A stretch of DNA of 64,000 nt, from contig CAZXBB010000072.1 in NCBI GenBank assembly GCA_964638815.1, positions 1 to 64,000 of the forward strand, written 5' to 3'. Origin of the DNA: CAZXBB01 sp964638815 (lineage in GTDB: Bacteria > Planctomycetota > Phycisphaerae > Phycisphaerales > SM1A02). Shown piece by piece: positions 9,636-19,036 of this stretch (within the stretch, counting starts at the first letter, position 1; every line of letters starts with the position of its first letter). The translations under genes were made by a program, and so were the position numbers. The notes under the pieces were generated by a model. It was given only the letters and a program-made list of their open reading frames with translations. It was not told the DNA's origin and searched no databases.

Positions 9636-11383
9636 GGGACCGGCCGCAGAAGCTGCGAGTCGGCGACGCGCTCGTCGCGGAGGGTCTGCTCTCGGAAGAG
9701 CAGCTCAAGGAAGCTTTGCACGCGCAGCAGACGACCGGCCAGCGGCTGGGCGAGCTGCTCGTGAGCCAGGGCGTCATCAGCAACGCCGCGCTCGTGCGCA
9801 CGCTGGGTCGCTGCATCGGCGTGCCGGGGTGCGTGCTGCGACGCGGGCTCATCGATCCGGCCGCGCTTCGTCTCATCGGCGAGGAGGAAGCGGACCGGCT
9901 GAAGGTGGTCCCGATGTTCAAGGTGCGCGACACGCTCACGGTCGCCATGGCGGAGCCGCAGTCGTTGCCCACCATCGACGCGCTCAGCCGCCTCACCGGC
10001 TGCCGCATTCGGCCGATCTTCGCCCTCGAGGCAAACATCGGCGAGTTCACGAGACAGTACTCGAGCGACAACGTCGACGTCGACGTGTTCCTCGCGAGCC
10101 TGACCGAGTCCGATGTCCAGGTCGTCGAGGGCGAGAAGGTTGACGAGGGCCCCGTCACCGACATCGACACGATGGTCGAGGGCAGCCCGGTCATCAACCT
10201 CGTGAACCTCGCGCTGATGACCTCCGTCCGGGACGGGGCCAGCGACATTCACATCGAGCCCACGAGGAAAGGTACGCGCATCCGCTACCGCATCGACGGC
10301 GTGCTGCGCGAGCTCATGAACCCCCCTGCCGGCATGCACGCCGCGATCGCCTCGCGCGTCAAGGTGATCGCGTCGATGGACATCGCGGAGAAGCGTCTGC
10401 CGCAGGAGGGCCGCATCCGGATCGTGGCGGCGGGGCGCGGCATCGACCTCCGCGTCTCGAGCATGCCGACGCTGCTCGGCGAGAAGCTCGTGATCCGCCT
10501 GCTCGACAAGGAGAACCTCGAGGTGCGCATGGAGTACCTCGGCTTCCGCCCGGAGGCCCTCGCGGCATTCCAGCGCATCCTGAACCAGCCGCACGGTCTC
10601 GCCCTCGTCACCGGCCCGACGGGCAGCGGCAAGACGACGACGCTCTACTCGGCGCTCGAGCTGCTCCGCAGCCCGGAGCGCAACCTGCTGACGGTCGAGG
10701 ACCCCGTCGAGTACCAGCTCGACCTGATCAACCAGGTCCAGGTGCAGGAGTCGATCGGGATGACCTTCGCCCGGGCGCTTCGCAGCATCCTGCGCCAGGA
10801 TCCGGACGTGATCATGGTCGGCGAGATCCGCGACGAGGAGACGGCGCGTGTCGCCGTGCAGGCCGCGCTGACCGGTCACCTTGTGCTGGCCACGCTGCAC
10901 ACGAACGACTCTCCCGGCGCCGTCAGCCGCCTGCTCGACATGGGCCTGGAGGCGTACCTGCTCAGCAGCGCGCTCAACGGCGTCGTCGCCCAGCGTCTCG
11001 TCCGCACGACCTGCGCATCGTGCGAGACGAAGTACTACCCCGCCGAGATCGTGCTCGCGGACGCCGGGCTCTCCGGGAAGACCGGGCGCGCGTTCAGCAA
11101 GGGCTCGGGCTGCCTCGACTGCCACAACAGCGGCTTTCGCGGCCGCGTCGGCGTGTACGAAGTGCTCGAGGTGACCGACTCGATTCGACGCCTGATCCAT
11201 CACGCGGCGGCGAGCCACGAGATCATGGGCGAGATGCGATCGGGCGGCGTGAGGACGCTTCGCGAAGAAGGTGTCGAGCTGGCGCTGAGCGGTCGCACCA
11301 GCCTCGAAGAGGTCCTGCGAGCCACTCGCGTCGATGACGCGCTCGAGGACGACGCGCGGCACCCGAAGAGGAGCGCGGCATGA
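9632..11383 (+). CDS. Type IV pilus/type II secretion assembly ATPase (PilB/GspE) with MshEN-like N terminus
   Basis: Hexameric cytoplasmic ATPase that powers pseudopilus or pilus extension; 583 residues. The TTG start at 9632 overlaps the STAS stop and has AGGAG at 6-nt spacing. Residues 8-60 carry two tandem units, RVGDALVAEGLLSEEQLKEA and RLGELLVSQGVISNAALVRT, resembling the MshEN c-di-GMP-binding repeat. The ATPase core has Walker A GPTGSGKTTTLYS near residue 328, Asp box TVEDPVEYQ, Walker B DPDVIMVGEIRDEETA and His-box GHLVLATLHTND. Paired cysteines (CASC, then CLDC) form the GspE zinc site. It is the only secretion ATPase in the window. Confidence 0.95.
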   Translation: MRDRPQKLRVGDALVAEGLLSEEQLKEALHAQQTTGQRLGELLVSQGVISNAALVRTLGRCIGVPGCVLRRGLIDPAALRLIGEEEADRLKVVPMFKVRDTLTVAMAEPQSLPTIDALSRLTGCRIRPIFALEANIGEFTRQYSSDNVDVDVFLASLTESDVQVVEGEKVDEGPVTDIDTMVEGSPVINLVNLALMTSVRDGASDIHIEPTRKGTRIRYRIDGVLRELMNPPAGMHAAIASRVKVIASMDIAEKRLPQEGRIRIVAAGRGIDLRVSSMPTLLGEKLVIRLLDKENLEVRMEYLGFRPEALAAFQRILNQPHGLALVTGPTGSGKTTTLYSALELLRSPERNLLTVEDPVEYQLDLINQVQVQESIGMTFARALRSILRQDPDVIMVGEIRDEETARVAVQAALTGHLVLATLHTNDSPGAVSRLLDMGLEAYLLSSALNGVVAQRLVRTTCASCETKYYPAEIVLADAGLSGKTGRAFSKGSGCLDCHNSGFRGRVGVYEVLEVTDSIRRLIHHAAASHEIMGEMRSGGVRTLREEGVELALSGRTSLEEVLRATRVDDALEDDARHPKRSAA

Positions 11384-12603
11384 AACTCGCGTACAAGGCA
11401 GTGGACAGGGCGGGAACGCCGACCGCGGCCGTCATCGAGGCTGCCTCGAAGGCGGAGGCGAGCGAGAAGCTCCGCCAGCAGGGGCTCTTCGTCACGGAGA
11501 TGACGGAGAACGTCGCGGAGGCGGTGTTCCTCGCCGCGAACCCGAAGGGGAAGTCGTCGTCGCGGAGGGGCATCAAGGACCTCGCGCTCTGGGCGAGACA
11601 GATCTGCGTGCTCGTCCGCTCCGGCACGCCGATCGCGCAGGCGCTCGTCGCGATCGAGAAGCAGACCCGGCCCGGTCCCTGGCTCGACGTCCTGAAGGAC
11701 CTGCGCGACCAGGTCGAGGAGGGCCTGTCGCTCTCCGAGGCGATGGCGCGTCACCCGGCGGTCTTTGACGAGGTGACCCGCAGCCTCGTCGCGGCGGGCG
11801 AGTCGTCGGGTCAGATCGGGCCGATGCTGGATCGCGTGGCGACGCTGCTTCGCCAGCAGCTCACCACGCGCCGCGCGCTCACGGGAGCGATGGTCTACCC
11901 GGCGCTGCTCTCGGTGGTCGGCATTACCGTGACACTCGTCATGCTGCTCGGCGTTCTGCCGCGGTTCGCCTCGCTGTTCGAGTCGCTCAACGCGGCCCTG
12001 CCGCCCACGACCGAGTTGCTGATGTGGCTCAGCGAAGGCCTCCAGAGCTACTGGTGGGGCGTCCTCATCGGGCTGATCGGCGCCGTCGTCGGGGGCAGGA
12101 TCTACTTCAACACCCCGAAGGGACGCCGCACGGCGGATGCCGTCGCCGTCCGCATCCCCTATATCGGCGTGATGGTGCGCAGCCTCGCGACGGCGCGGAT
12201 CTCCCGGCTCCTCGGCGTCATGCTCGAGGCGAAGGTCCCGCTGCTCGAGGCGCTCGTGCTCACGAAGGACTCGACGAGCAACTATCTCTACACCCGGCTC
12301 ATGACTCGAGCCGTCGACGCGGCAACACGCGGCGAATCGGTGAGCAGCGTGTTCTCGCGCAGCCCCCTCATCAACCCCTCCGTCTCGGAGGCGATCCGGC
12401 ACGGCGAGAAGAACGGCCAGATCGGCCCGATCCTGTCCGACATGGCCGACTTCCTCGACGAGGAGAACCAGGTCATCGTGAAGACCGCGATGGGCATCCT
12501 CGAGCCGCTGATCCTCATCGTGCTCGGCCTGGTCGTCGGCTTCATCGCGCTCAGCCTCTTCATCCCCCTCTTCGACCTCACCGCGACCGCAGGAGCCAAG
12601 TGA
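11380..12603 (+). CDS. Inner-membrane platform protein (PilC/GspF)
   Basis: Polytopic membrane protein that couples the ATPase to the pilin or pseudopilin fibre; 407 residues, the usual length. It has two GspF domains: the first near residues 70-195, beginning LALWARQICVLVRSGTPIAQ and ending in GAMVYPALLSVVGITVTLVM, and the second near 270-395, beginning TARISRLLGVMLEAKVPLLE and ending in a hydrophobic helix LEPLILIVLGLVVGFIALSL. It overlaps the ATPase gene by 4 bp (ATGA). A second, divergent GspF is encoded at 41507-42685. Confidence 0.94.
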   Translation: MKLAYKAVDRAGTPTAAVIEAASKAEASEKLRQQGLFVTEMTENVAEAVFLAANPKGKSSSRRGIKDLALWARQICVLVRSGTPIAQALVAIEKQTRPGPWLDVLKDLRDQVEEGLSLSEAMARHPAVFDEVTRSLVAAGESSGQIGPMLDRVATLLRQQLTTRRALTGAMVYPALLSVVGITVTLVMLLGVLPRFASLFESLNAALPPTTELLMWLSEGLQSYWWGVLIGLIGAVVGGRIYFNTPKGRRTADAVAVRIPYIGVMVRSLATARISRLLGVMLEAKVPLLEALVLTKDSTSNYLYTRLMTRAVDAATRGESVSSVFSRSPLINPSVSEAIRHGEKNGQIGPILSDMADFLDEENQVIVKTAMGILEPLILIVLGLVVGFIALSLFIPLFDLTATAGAK

Positions 12604-13670
12604 TCGTGAGGATCCTCTCAACCAGCCCGCCTCCGATCGGCGTCGACGTCGGCGGACGCCTGATCAATATCGTGCAGCTCGCGCGCGGCGGCGCGCCGAG
12701 AATCGGCGCGGCGACGTCGATCAAGCGCCCGCACTGGGGCGCCCCGATCGAGGCGACGGAGGTCGCCCGACTCGCCGACGTTCTCGAACGGCAGGGCTTC
12801 GTGGGCTCGAACATCGTGCTCGCGGTCCCGACCGCCGCTCTCCTCACCGCGGTGCTGGAGCTCCCGCCGAAGTCTTCGGGCGCCCCGCTCGAACAGATCT
12901 CGCGGAGCGAGCTGGCCGCCGCGCATAAGTGCGAGCCGGACGAGATCGAGTCCGCGTTCTGGGAGCTGCCGACACCGCGGCACCGCCGCGCCGGGACGTC
13001 CGTCATGGCCGTCGGATGCCGGACCAGGGAGGCGAACCGCCTGATCGACACCTTCGAAGATGCCGGTCTGAACGTGATCGGCCTCGACGTCCGCGCCTGG
13101 GCTGCGGCGCGGGCCTGCGCCCCTGCGCTCCGCAGCGGCGACGGCCTGTCCGCCATCCTGCACATCGGCTGGACGACGTCGGATCTCGTCGTCCTGTCCG
13201 CGAACGTCGTGGTCTACGAGCGGTCGCTGCTCGAGTCCGGACTGAACCGGCTGCACGACTCGCTCGTGGACGATCTCGACCTCGACGCCGACGTGGCCGA
13301 CTACATCTTCACGGAGATCGGCATCGATCCCGACAGCGCCGGCGGCGAGACGCAGAAGCATCTCGTCGCCGCCGCGCGCGAGCGGATGATCGCCCACGTC
13401 AACGCCCTCGTGCCCGAGATCCGGATGTCGCTCGGCTACGCGGCGCAGGAGTACGGACGCGACAGCGTCGATCGGCTCATCCTCCTCGGCGAGGCGGCCT
13501 CCATTCCCGGGATGACCGGGCACCTCGGTGACGCGTTCGGCGTCGAGGCCGCCGTCGTGAGCCCCGCCGACCTCGCGGACCCGGCGAGCTGCCCGCGGCA
13601 GACCTGTGAATCGCCGGCCCTCACGATCGCGTTCGGGCTCGCGCAGTACGAAAGCGGGGTCGACCGATGA
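12600..13670 (+). CDS. PilM-like actin-fold assembly protein
   Basis: Cytoplasmic actin-like ATPase-fold protein that recruits PilN to the inner-membrane pilus platform; 356 residues. It begins near IGVDVGGRLINIVQLARGGA, the phosphate-1 region of the fold, and contains NIVLAVPTAALLTAVLELPP and, late, DRLILLGEAASIPGMTGHLG, the adenosine-binding loop. The start is taken as GTG at 12600, overlapping the GspF stop. AGGAG lies only 4 nt upstream, so GTG at 12606 is a close alternative. It is followed by PilN with a 4-bp overlap, the standard M-N-O-P order. Confidence 0.88.
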   Translation: MIVRILSTSPPPIGVDVGGRLINIVQLARGGAPRIGAATSIKRPHWGAPIEATEVARLADVLERQGFVGSNIVLAVPTAALLTAVLELPPKSSGAPLEQISRSELAAAHKCEPDEIESAFWELPTPRHRRAGTSVMAVGCRTREANRLIDTFEDAGLNVIGLDVRAWAAARACAPALRSGDGLSAILHIGWTTSDLVVLSANVVVYERSLLESGLNRLHDSLVDDLDLDADVADYIFTEIGIDPDSAGGETQKHLVAAARERMIAHVNALVPEIRMSLGYAAQEYGRDSVDRLILLGEAASIPGMTGHLGDAFGVEAAVVSPADLADPASCPRQTCESPALTIAFGLAQYESGVDR

Positions 13671-14296
13671 ACCGCGTCAACCTCATTCCGCGCGAGCGTC
13701 TTGACCGCCAGCGCATCCGCCGGCGCACGTGGTTCTGGATCACCTCCGTCGGTCTGTACACATGCTTCCTTGCCGTCGCGTTCACGGTCTCCAGCGCGAT
13801 CGGAAACAGCGACGATCGGACCGTGCGCGCGGATCTCGCGGAGGCGCAAAGCATCGTGGCGTCCACCGAGCTGTCGCTCTCGACGCTGCGGGAGGAGCTC
13901 GACAGGACCGCGGCGCTGTACTTCGCCAATCTGGAGGTCGGGAGCCAGCCGGACTGGGGCATCCTCCTCGCCCTCCTGGCGGAGACGACGGGTGACGAGA
14001 TCGTGCTGCGCAAGTGCCGCATGATCGCGAGCCCGCGAAAGAAGGAGAAGCCGGCGCCGACCGAGACCGGTGCGGCGACCGAGCGCAAGGGTCCGCGCGA
14101 GATGCAGGTCCGAATCGAGGTCAACGGTATCGGACGGTCGCAGAAGCACGTCACCGACTTCCTGCTCCGCATGGAAGACAACCGGCTCTTCAGGGACGTC
14201 AAGCTCCAGGACACCAGGCGCGAGCCCTTCCTCCATTCCCACGCCGTCGCATTCGGCATCGAGTTCCAGCTCGACGCCGCCGGAGAGTCACCGTGA
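13667..14296 (+). CDS. PilN-like inner-membrane assembly protein
   Basis: Bitopic inner-membrane protein that connects PilM to PilO; 209 residues. The start MNRVNLIPRE shows the NLIP motif used by PilN to bind PilM. One transmembrane helix (about residues 25-45) is followed by a coiled-coil stretch and a ferredoxin-like periplasmic domain. The linker RKKEKPAPTETGAATERKGP is charged and probably disordered. It overlaps PilM by 4 bp and PilO by 4 bp. Confidence 0.85.
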   Translation: MNRVNLIPRERLDRQRIRRRTWFWITSVGLYTCFLAVAFTVSSAIGNSDDRTVRADLAEAQSIVASTELSLSTLREELDRTAALYFANLEVGSQPDWGILLALLAETTGDEIVLRKCRMIASPRKKEKPAPTETGAATERKGPREMQVRIEVNGIGRSQKHVTDFLLRMEDNRLFRDVKLQDTRREPFLHSHAVAFGIEFQLDAAGESP

Positions 14297-14880
14297 GAGC
14301 TGATCAGCCCAGGGGCCGGACCATATGGCAGGTCGACGCGGCTGGTGCTTGCGCGGTCGCCGTTCTCACGGCCATCGCGTACTTCATCATCCTGGCGCCG
14401 ATCGCCCGCAACCGCACCGCGCTGGCCGCCGTGCGCAGCGAGCTGACGCAGACCAGGAAGAAGGCGTCGGACATGCGCGGCGTCGAGGCGACCATCAACG
14501 CCGAGCTCGCCCGTGTCCGGGAGGAGATCGAGACGAGCCCGGTGCGGCTCGAGGCGTCGGATCGCCTGAACCGCCGGCTCGCCCGGCTCATGGCCCTCGC
14601 AACGGAGGCGGGGCTCGTCATCCACGGGACCCGCGCCGGCGACATCGTTGCCGGCGCGCGGTTCGACCTCGTCCCGATCGAGGTGTCGGGAAGCGGCGCG
14701 TATTCGAGCTGCGGACGCTTCCTGAACCGGCTCTACACCAACCTCACCGACGTGGAGGTGCTGGGATTCGACATATCGGGCCAGCCCGCCAGCCCGGCCG
14801 CGCCGGTGACGTTCCGTTTCGACCTCTCGTGGTACGCCGCGCCGTCAGTCGCGGCCGCCCCGCAGGAGCCCGGCGAGTGA
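14293..14880 (+). CDS. PilO-like inner-membrane assembly protein
   Basis: A 195-residue bitopic protein with a GTG start overlapping the PilN stop. A hydrophobic helix at about residues 15-36 (AVAVLTAIAYFIILAPIA) is followed by a long coiled coil and a PilO ferredoxin-like domain, in which FDLVPIEVSGSGAYSSCGRF and FLNRLYTNLTDVEVLGFDI are typical of the family. PilO pairs with PilN through these periplasmic parts. Its position fourth in the M-N-O-P block supports the call more than any one motif. Confidence 0.82.
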   Translation: MRADQPRGRTIWQVDAAGACAVAVLTAIAYFIILAPIARNRTALAAVRSELTQTRKKASDMRGVEATINAELARVREEIETSPVRLEASDRLNRRLARLMALATEAGLVIHGTRAGDIVAGARFDLVPIEVSGSGAYSSCGRFLNRLYTNLTDVEVLGFDISGQPASPAAPVTFRFDLSWYAAPSVAAAPQEPGE

Positions 14881-15440
14881 TGAAGAAGCTCACACGCAAC
14901 CAGAAGGTCTATGTCGCCGTGCTCGGCGTGGCGCTGCTCGTGCTCGTGTGCGACCAACTGCTCTTCTCGCCGGGCAAGGCCGGCGCCGCGGAGACGGCCG
15001 CGTTCCACCCGTCGGTTTCTCCCACCGCCCGGGCAAAGGCCACTGCCGACCGCATCCCGGAGCTGCTCGCCGCGGTCCGAAAACCGGAGGACACGCTCGC
15101 GTCGCGGCTCGCCGTGGTCGCCGAGACGCAGTCGCTCGACGTCGAGAACATGAACGACGCCATGCGCGCGCCGGCACACTGGTTCCCGGTCGAGGGCGCG
15201 GCGCCGCCGGTCGTCGTCGAGGCGACCGGGAGCCACGAGGCGGCCTTGAAGTTCCGAAGCACCCATCAGCTCAACGCGGTGATGGCCAACGCGGACGGCG
15301 GGTACGCCATCGTGAACGGCCGCCCCCTGCGCATCGGCCAGGAGATCACGGGATTTACCCTCGTCGAGGTGCGGGCCCGCTCGGTCGTGTTCGAGAACGC
15401 CGGATCGATCGTCGAGCTCCGGCTTCCGACCGGCGAGTGA
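14880..15440 (+). CDS. PilP/GspC-like inner-membrane protein
   Basis: A 186-residue protein with one N-terminal transmembrane helix (KVYVAVLGVALLVLVCDQLL). Its C-terminal beta domain reads GYAIVNGRPLRIGQEITGFT then LVEVRARSVVFENAG, a homology-region fold of the PilP/GspC/GspB type that contacts the secretin N0 domain. It is not a lipoprotein, unlike classical PilP, so a GspC- or GspB-like anchor is equally possible. The ATG overlaps the PilO stop by one base, and AGGAG lies 11 nt upstream. No secretin follows here; the only one in the window is the giant gene at 20197-34257. Confidence 0.7.
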   Translation: MKKLTRNQKVYVAVLGVALLVLVCDQLLFSPGKAGAAETAAFHPSVSPTARAKATADRIPELLAAVRKPEDTLASRLAVVAETQSLDVENMNDAMRAPAHWFPVEGAAPPVVVEATGSHEAALKFRSTHQLNAVMANADGGYAIVNGRPLRIGQEITGFTLVEVRARSVVFENAGSIVELRLPTGE

Positions 15441-15633
15441 ACGTCGTCCGTGGCGATAATCGCGCCGTCGCGCGACCCGCCCCTCGATTTCGCACTTCCC
15501 GGACTTTCGCAATCGCAATTCCCCGACCGGGTCCGCGCCCCGTCTCAAGTACGGCCGGTGCCGGGCCGATCTGCATAAGGCGGGAGGCTCCGCGCACTCC
15601 GCCATGAACACCTGCCGACTCCGGAGAACCGTA

Positions 15634-16077
15634 ATGAATCCGCTCAAGCGAAACATGCGTCGGGGTTTCAGCCTCATCGAGCTCGTGATCGTCATCATCA
15701 TCATGGGCGTGATCAGCGCGATCGCGATCCCGCGGATGATCAGCGGCGCCGACAACGCCGACATCACGGGCCTCCGGGCCGACCTCGCCGTGCTTCGCGG
15801 TGCGATGGAGATGTGCCGCTACGAGCACGCGGGCTTCCCGGCGAACGCCGCCGAGTTCGTGGCGCGCATGACGACCACCGTCGACGGCAACGGCCCCTAC
15901 GTGATCAAGATCCCCCCCCTCAAGACCGGTGCGAACGCGGGCGCGACGGGCGTCGCGGCAACCGCCGCCAACCCGCCGGGCGCCGGCGACGTTGACGTGG
16001 ACCCGGCCGTCGGCTGGCTGTACAACGCGACGACGGGCGGCATCTGGGCCAACGACGCGGCCAACATCGACGAGTGA
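15634..16077 (+). CDS. Type IV prepilin-like protein 1
   Basis: A 147-residue prepilin. The leader MNPLKRNMRRG ends before FSLIELVIVIIIMGVISAIA, with Gly at -1 and Phe at +1 for prepilin peptidase and Glu at +5. GGAG at 7-nt spacing marks ATG 15634 rather than the upstream ATG at 15604. The globular part is short and GA-rich (about residues 95-125). A gap of 193 bp separates it from the PilP-like gene, so a second promoter is possible. It is homologous along the leader and first 60 residues to the next gene, suggesting duplication. Confidence 0.9.
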   Translation: MNPLKRNMRRGFSLIELVIVIIIMGVISAIAIPRMISGADNADITGLRADLAVLRGAMEMCRYEHAGFPANAAEFVARMTTTVDGNGPYVIKIPPLKTGANAGATGVAATAANPPGAGDVDVDPAVGWLYNATTGGIWANDAANIDE

Positions 16078-16197
16078 TCGCCGACGCGCCCGCGGCGTCG
16101 GGCCGATACGCACCACGCCGCTGATGATCGAGATCAGCCGCGAGCGACCGCCCGGGCGGAGCTGGCGGCTTCTTCCATTCGAGGACGGGTTCACTCC

Positions 16198-16734
16198 ATG
16201 ACCTCGAGCGAACGAACTCGCCGCGCCGGCTTCAGCCTGATCGAGCTCGTGATCGTCGTGGCCATCATGGGCACGATCGCGGCCATCGCCGTGCCCCGGA
16301 TGTCGAGCAGCGCCGACAACTCGGACATCACCGCGCTCCACGCGAACTACGCGCTGCTCAACCGCGCGCTTGGGCTGTACGCCGCGGAGCACCGCGGGGC
16401 GTACCCGAGCCTCGCCTCGATCAACAATGCCCTCGTCGAGTACAGCGACGTCGCGGGGGCGAACTTCCGCCCGGATCCGGATCCCGCCAACGGCATCATC
16501 TACGGCCCCTATCTCACGCGGATCCCGGTCGTCACGTACGGTCCGCACGCGGGTGACTGGGAGATCGCGGGCGCGAACGACGACGGCGTCGGCTGGATCT
16601 ACCGGCCGGCCGACCGGCACATCCTGCCGAACTTCCGCAACAAAAGCGGCCACCTCCCCGAGGGCGTCGTCAAGGGGTTCGGCTGGACGATCGAGAGCTA
16701 CCGCGATGGTGGCGGCGATCCGCTGGACCCCTGA
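16198..16734 (+). CDS. Type IV prepilin-like protein 2
   Basis: A 178-residue prepilin with leader MTSSERTRRAG and helix FSLIELVIVVAIMGTIAAIA. After the helix, VPRMSSSADNSDITALHANY matches the corresponding part of the preceding prepilin closely (IPRMISGADNADITGLRADL), so the two are paralogues. The C-terminal half is different, with an aromatic WEIAGANDDGVGWIYRPADR segment also echoed as VGWLYN in the first prepilin. It directly abuts the next prepilin. Confidence 0.9.
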   Translation: MTSSERTRRAGFSLIELVIVVAIMGTIAAIAVPRMSSSADNSDITALHANYALLNRALGLYAAEHRGAYPSLASINNALVEYSDVAGANFRPDPDPANGIIYGPYLTRIPVVTYGPHAGDWEIAGANDDGVGWIYRPADRHILPNFRNKSGHLPEGVVKGFGWTIESYRDGGGDPLDP

Positions 16735-17244
16735 ATGGGCGAACGCCGCTCCAGCTCGAAGCACGCCACCCGCCGCCGCGGCGGCTTCTCGCTGCTCGAG
16801 CTGGCCATCACCCTGGCGATCATGGCGGTGCTCTCCGCGATCGCGGCGCCCCGATACCTCGCCTCCCTGGACCGGTATCACGTCGGCGCGGCCGCGCGCC
16901 GCGTGATCAGCGACCTTGCGCTCACCCGCAGTCACGCCCGTGCGGCCGGGGCGTCGCGCTCCGTCGTCTTCGGCAGCACGCCCGACACGTACGCCCTCGA
17001 GGGCGTCGCCGACCCCGACCGCGGAACGACCTCGACGAAGGTTCGTCTCGACGAGCCGCCCTACGCCGTCAGGATCACTTCCGCGGTCTTCGACAACCCC
17101 CTCAGCACCGACGACGGCCTGAGCACTGTGATCTTCGACGGCTACGGACGCCCGGACAGCGGCGGCACGGTGCTGCTGACACGCGGATCGGCCAGCATCC
17201 AGGTCGTGCTGAACGCGGACAGCGGCGAGGCGCGCGTGCCGTAG
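16735..17244 (+). CDS. GspH/FimT-like minor prepilin
   Basis: A 169-residue minor pseudopilin. The leader ends RRRGG before FSLLELAITLAIMAVLSAIA, and AAPRYLASLDRYHVGAAARR with RSHARAAGASRSVVFGSTPD matches the GspH/FimT pattern of a helix followed by a small beta domain. Its ATG begins immediately after the stop of prepilin 2. It ends the plus-strand secretion operon; about 175 bp of noncoding sequence separates it from the convergent HD-GYP gene. Confidence 0.88.
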   Translation: MGERRSSSKHATRRRGGFSLLELAITLAIMAVLSAIAAPRYLASLDRYHVGAAARRVISDLALTRSHARAAGASRSVVFGSTPDTYALEGVADPDRGTTSTKVRLDEPPYAVRITSAVFDNPLSTDDGLSTVIFDGYGRPDSGGTVLLTRGSASIQVVLNADSGEARVP

Positions 17245-17419
17245 CGGCCCCGGCCGGCCCGTCGTGGTGCGACGAGAACGATCCGCGAGAACGGTGCGAC
17301 GCCGTGCGTCCCGGTTGCGCTTCCGTTGTCTCAGGTTCCGTTCGCGAAGGCGGCTGCACCCTGACTGAACGGCTGGAGCCCTGCGCGCATCGTTATGAGC
17401 CAGGAGCCGACAGCGCCGC

Positions 17420-19036
17420 TCACGCCGCCTTCGCACTCTGCGCGGCGTGCCGATCGATCATCGCGTCGTACTTCGACAGGTCGAGCGCGAGGAAGATCTT
17501 GATGAGCTCGCTGTCCCACTGCTTGCCGGCGCCGTTGCGCATCTCGCGAAGCACGGCCTCGCGGGCCATGCGCGGCCGGTAGGCGCGGTCGGAGCTCATC
17601 GCGTCGAACGCGTCCGCGACGGCCAGAATGCGACCGACGAGCGGGATGCCGTGGCCGCGGAGGCCGTGCGGGTAGCCGCCGCCGTCCCATCGCTCGTGGT
17701 GATAGAGGACGCCGGGGAGCACGTCCTGGAGCGGCTCGATGTCCTTGAGGATGTTGTAGCCGATGGTCGGGTGGAGCTTGATCGCCTCGAACTCCTCGTC
17801 GGTGAGACGCCCGGGCTTGAGCAGCACGTTCTCGGGAACGCCGATCTTGCCCATGTCGTGCAGAATGCCGGCGAGGCGGACACGCTCCGTCTGGTCCTCG
17901 GTCATCCCCGAGGCGAGGGCGATCTGCGACGCGAGATGCGCCACGCGCTCCGAGTGACCGCGGGTGTACCGATCCTTGGCGTCGATCGAGGCCGACAGCG
18001 CCTTGATGATGCCGAGGAAAGTGGTTCGCTGATCGTTGTAGAGCGCCGCGTTGTGCAGGTAGGCGCTGACATAGTCCGCCGTCGCGCTCAGGAGCTGCAT
18101 TTCCACGCTGCTGATCGCCGGGTCCGGCCCATCCTTGTTTCCCGCCAGCAGCACGCCCGCGAGCTGGTTGTCGCAGAGAAGCGGATTGGCGAAGACCTCC
18201 GACCCGACCAGCGCCGCCAGCTCCGCCTTGCCGGGGTCGAGGATCGTCGGGCGGTCCTCGTGCGTGGCCTTCGCGGCGAGGTCGCCGGCGAGCCGGTCGT
18301 ACCGCGTGTGCGAGCACGGGATCCGCCCGACGAGGACGAGGTCGTTGGCCATCGTCGGGCCGAGCGACTGGAGCGACGAGAAACGCACCGCGATCCACTC
18401 GAACTCGAGCGTATCCAGCAGCAGACCGCAGGCCATGCGGACGAATCCGTTCGGGTCGTCGAGACCGTTCATCAGCTCACCGACCCGGTAGAGCAGGTTC
18501 ATCTGCTCGTACATGTCGACGAGCTGCTTGCTGAAGTTCCTGATCGCGTGGTCGTGCTCGGCTTCACGCACGAGGTCCTCGTGCATCCAGCGGATGAGCC
18601 TGGAGCGCTCGTCCACGCCGACGCGCCGGTGACGCGCCATCGGTCCAAGCGCGTGTCGCACCTGCTCCGGCGAGAGGCCGGCGGAGCGGCAGATGGACGC
18701 GTACTGCTCGGTGCCGAACGCCTCGGGGCCCAGCGCGAGGAACGCGGTCGTGCTCGTTCTCTGATCGACGTCGGTCTCCGTCACGGCGACGATCCAGAGG
18801 CCGGGGAAGAGCTCGGTCGTCGGGGGCGGCGTCGGGTAGGGCCAGGTCGACTTGGCAAGGCAGACCAGGTCGCGCAGCATCGGCGCGCGGAGCCACGCGT
18901 CGGCTTCGCCCCAGCCGGACGGCTCCTCGACGAGCTCGTGCTTCGCGTCCCAGTGCCACGCGGGAAGCGCGATCTCGCGACAACGGTCGATCAGCTTGCG
19001 GCTGGCGAACGGTATGGTCGGGTGGAGCTCGATCAC
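17420..19036 (-). CDS. GAF-HD-GYP domain phosphodiesterase
   Basis: A 538-residue cytoplasmic protein likely to hydrolyse cyclic di-GMP. The first 170 residues are an unassigned domain, residues 175-335 look like a GAF sensor, and residues 345-520 form an HD-GYP domain. All metal and signature residues are there: HSERV at 361, HDMGKIGVPENVLLKPGR from 393, HPTIGYNIL and HHERWDGGGYPHGLRG at 446. It overlaps the upstream receiver gene by 4 bp, so the two probably act as a two-gene regulator. It sits between the two secretion operons, one of which encodes an ATPase with MshEN-like repeats. Confidence 0.92.
   Translation of the reverse strand: MIELHPTIPFASRKLIDRCREIALPAWHWDAKHELVEEPSGWGEADAWLRAPMLRDLVCLAKSTWPYPTPPPTTELFPGLWIVAVTETDVDQRTSTTAFLALGPEAFGTEQYASICRSAGLSPEQVRHALGPMARHRRVGVDERSRLIRWMHEDLVREAEHDHAIRNFSKQLVDMYEQMNLLYRVGELMNGLDDPNGFVRMACGLLLDTLEFEWIAVRFSSLQSLGPTMANDLVLVGRIPCSHTRYDRLAGDLAAKATHEDRPTILDPGKAELAALVGSEVFANPLLCDNQLAGVLLAGNKDGPDPAISSVEMQLLSATADYVSAYLHNAALYNDQRTTFLGIIKALSASIDAKDRYTRGHSERVAHLASQIALASGMTEDQTERVRLAGILHDMGKIGVPENVLLKPGRLTDEEFEAIKLHPTIGYNILKDIEPLQDVLPGVLYHHERWDGGGYPHGLRGHGIPLVGRILAVADAFDAMSSDRAYRPRMAREAVLREMRNGAGKQWDSELIKIFLALDLSKYDAMIDRHAAQSAKAA

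Noticed and set aside
7358..11362. A 4-kb minus-strand frame opposite the kinase and ATPase genes
   Set aside because: Fully antisense to well-supported genes, and its product has only Arg/His/Val/Glu-biased composition.
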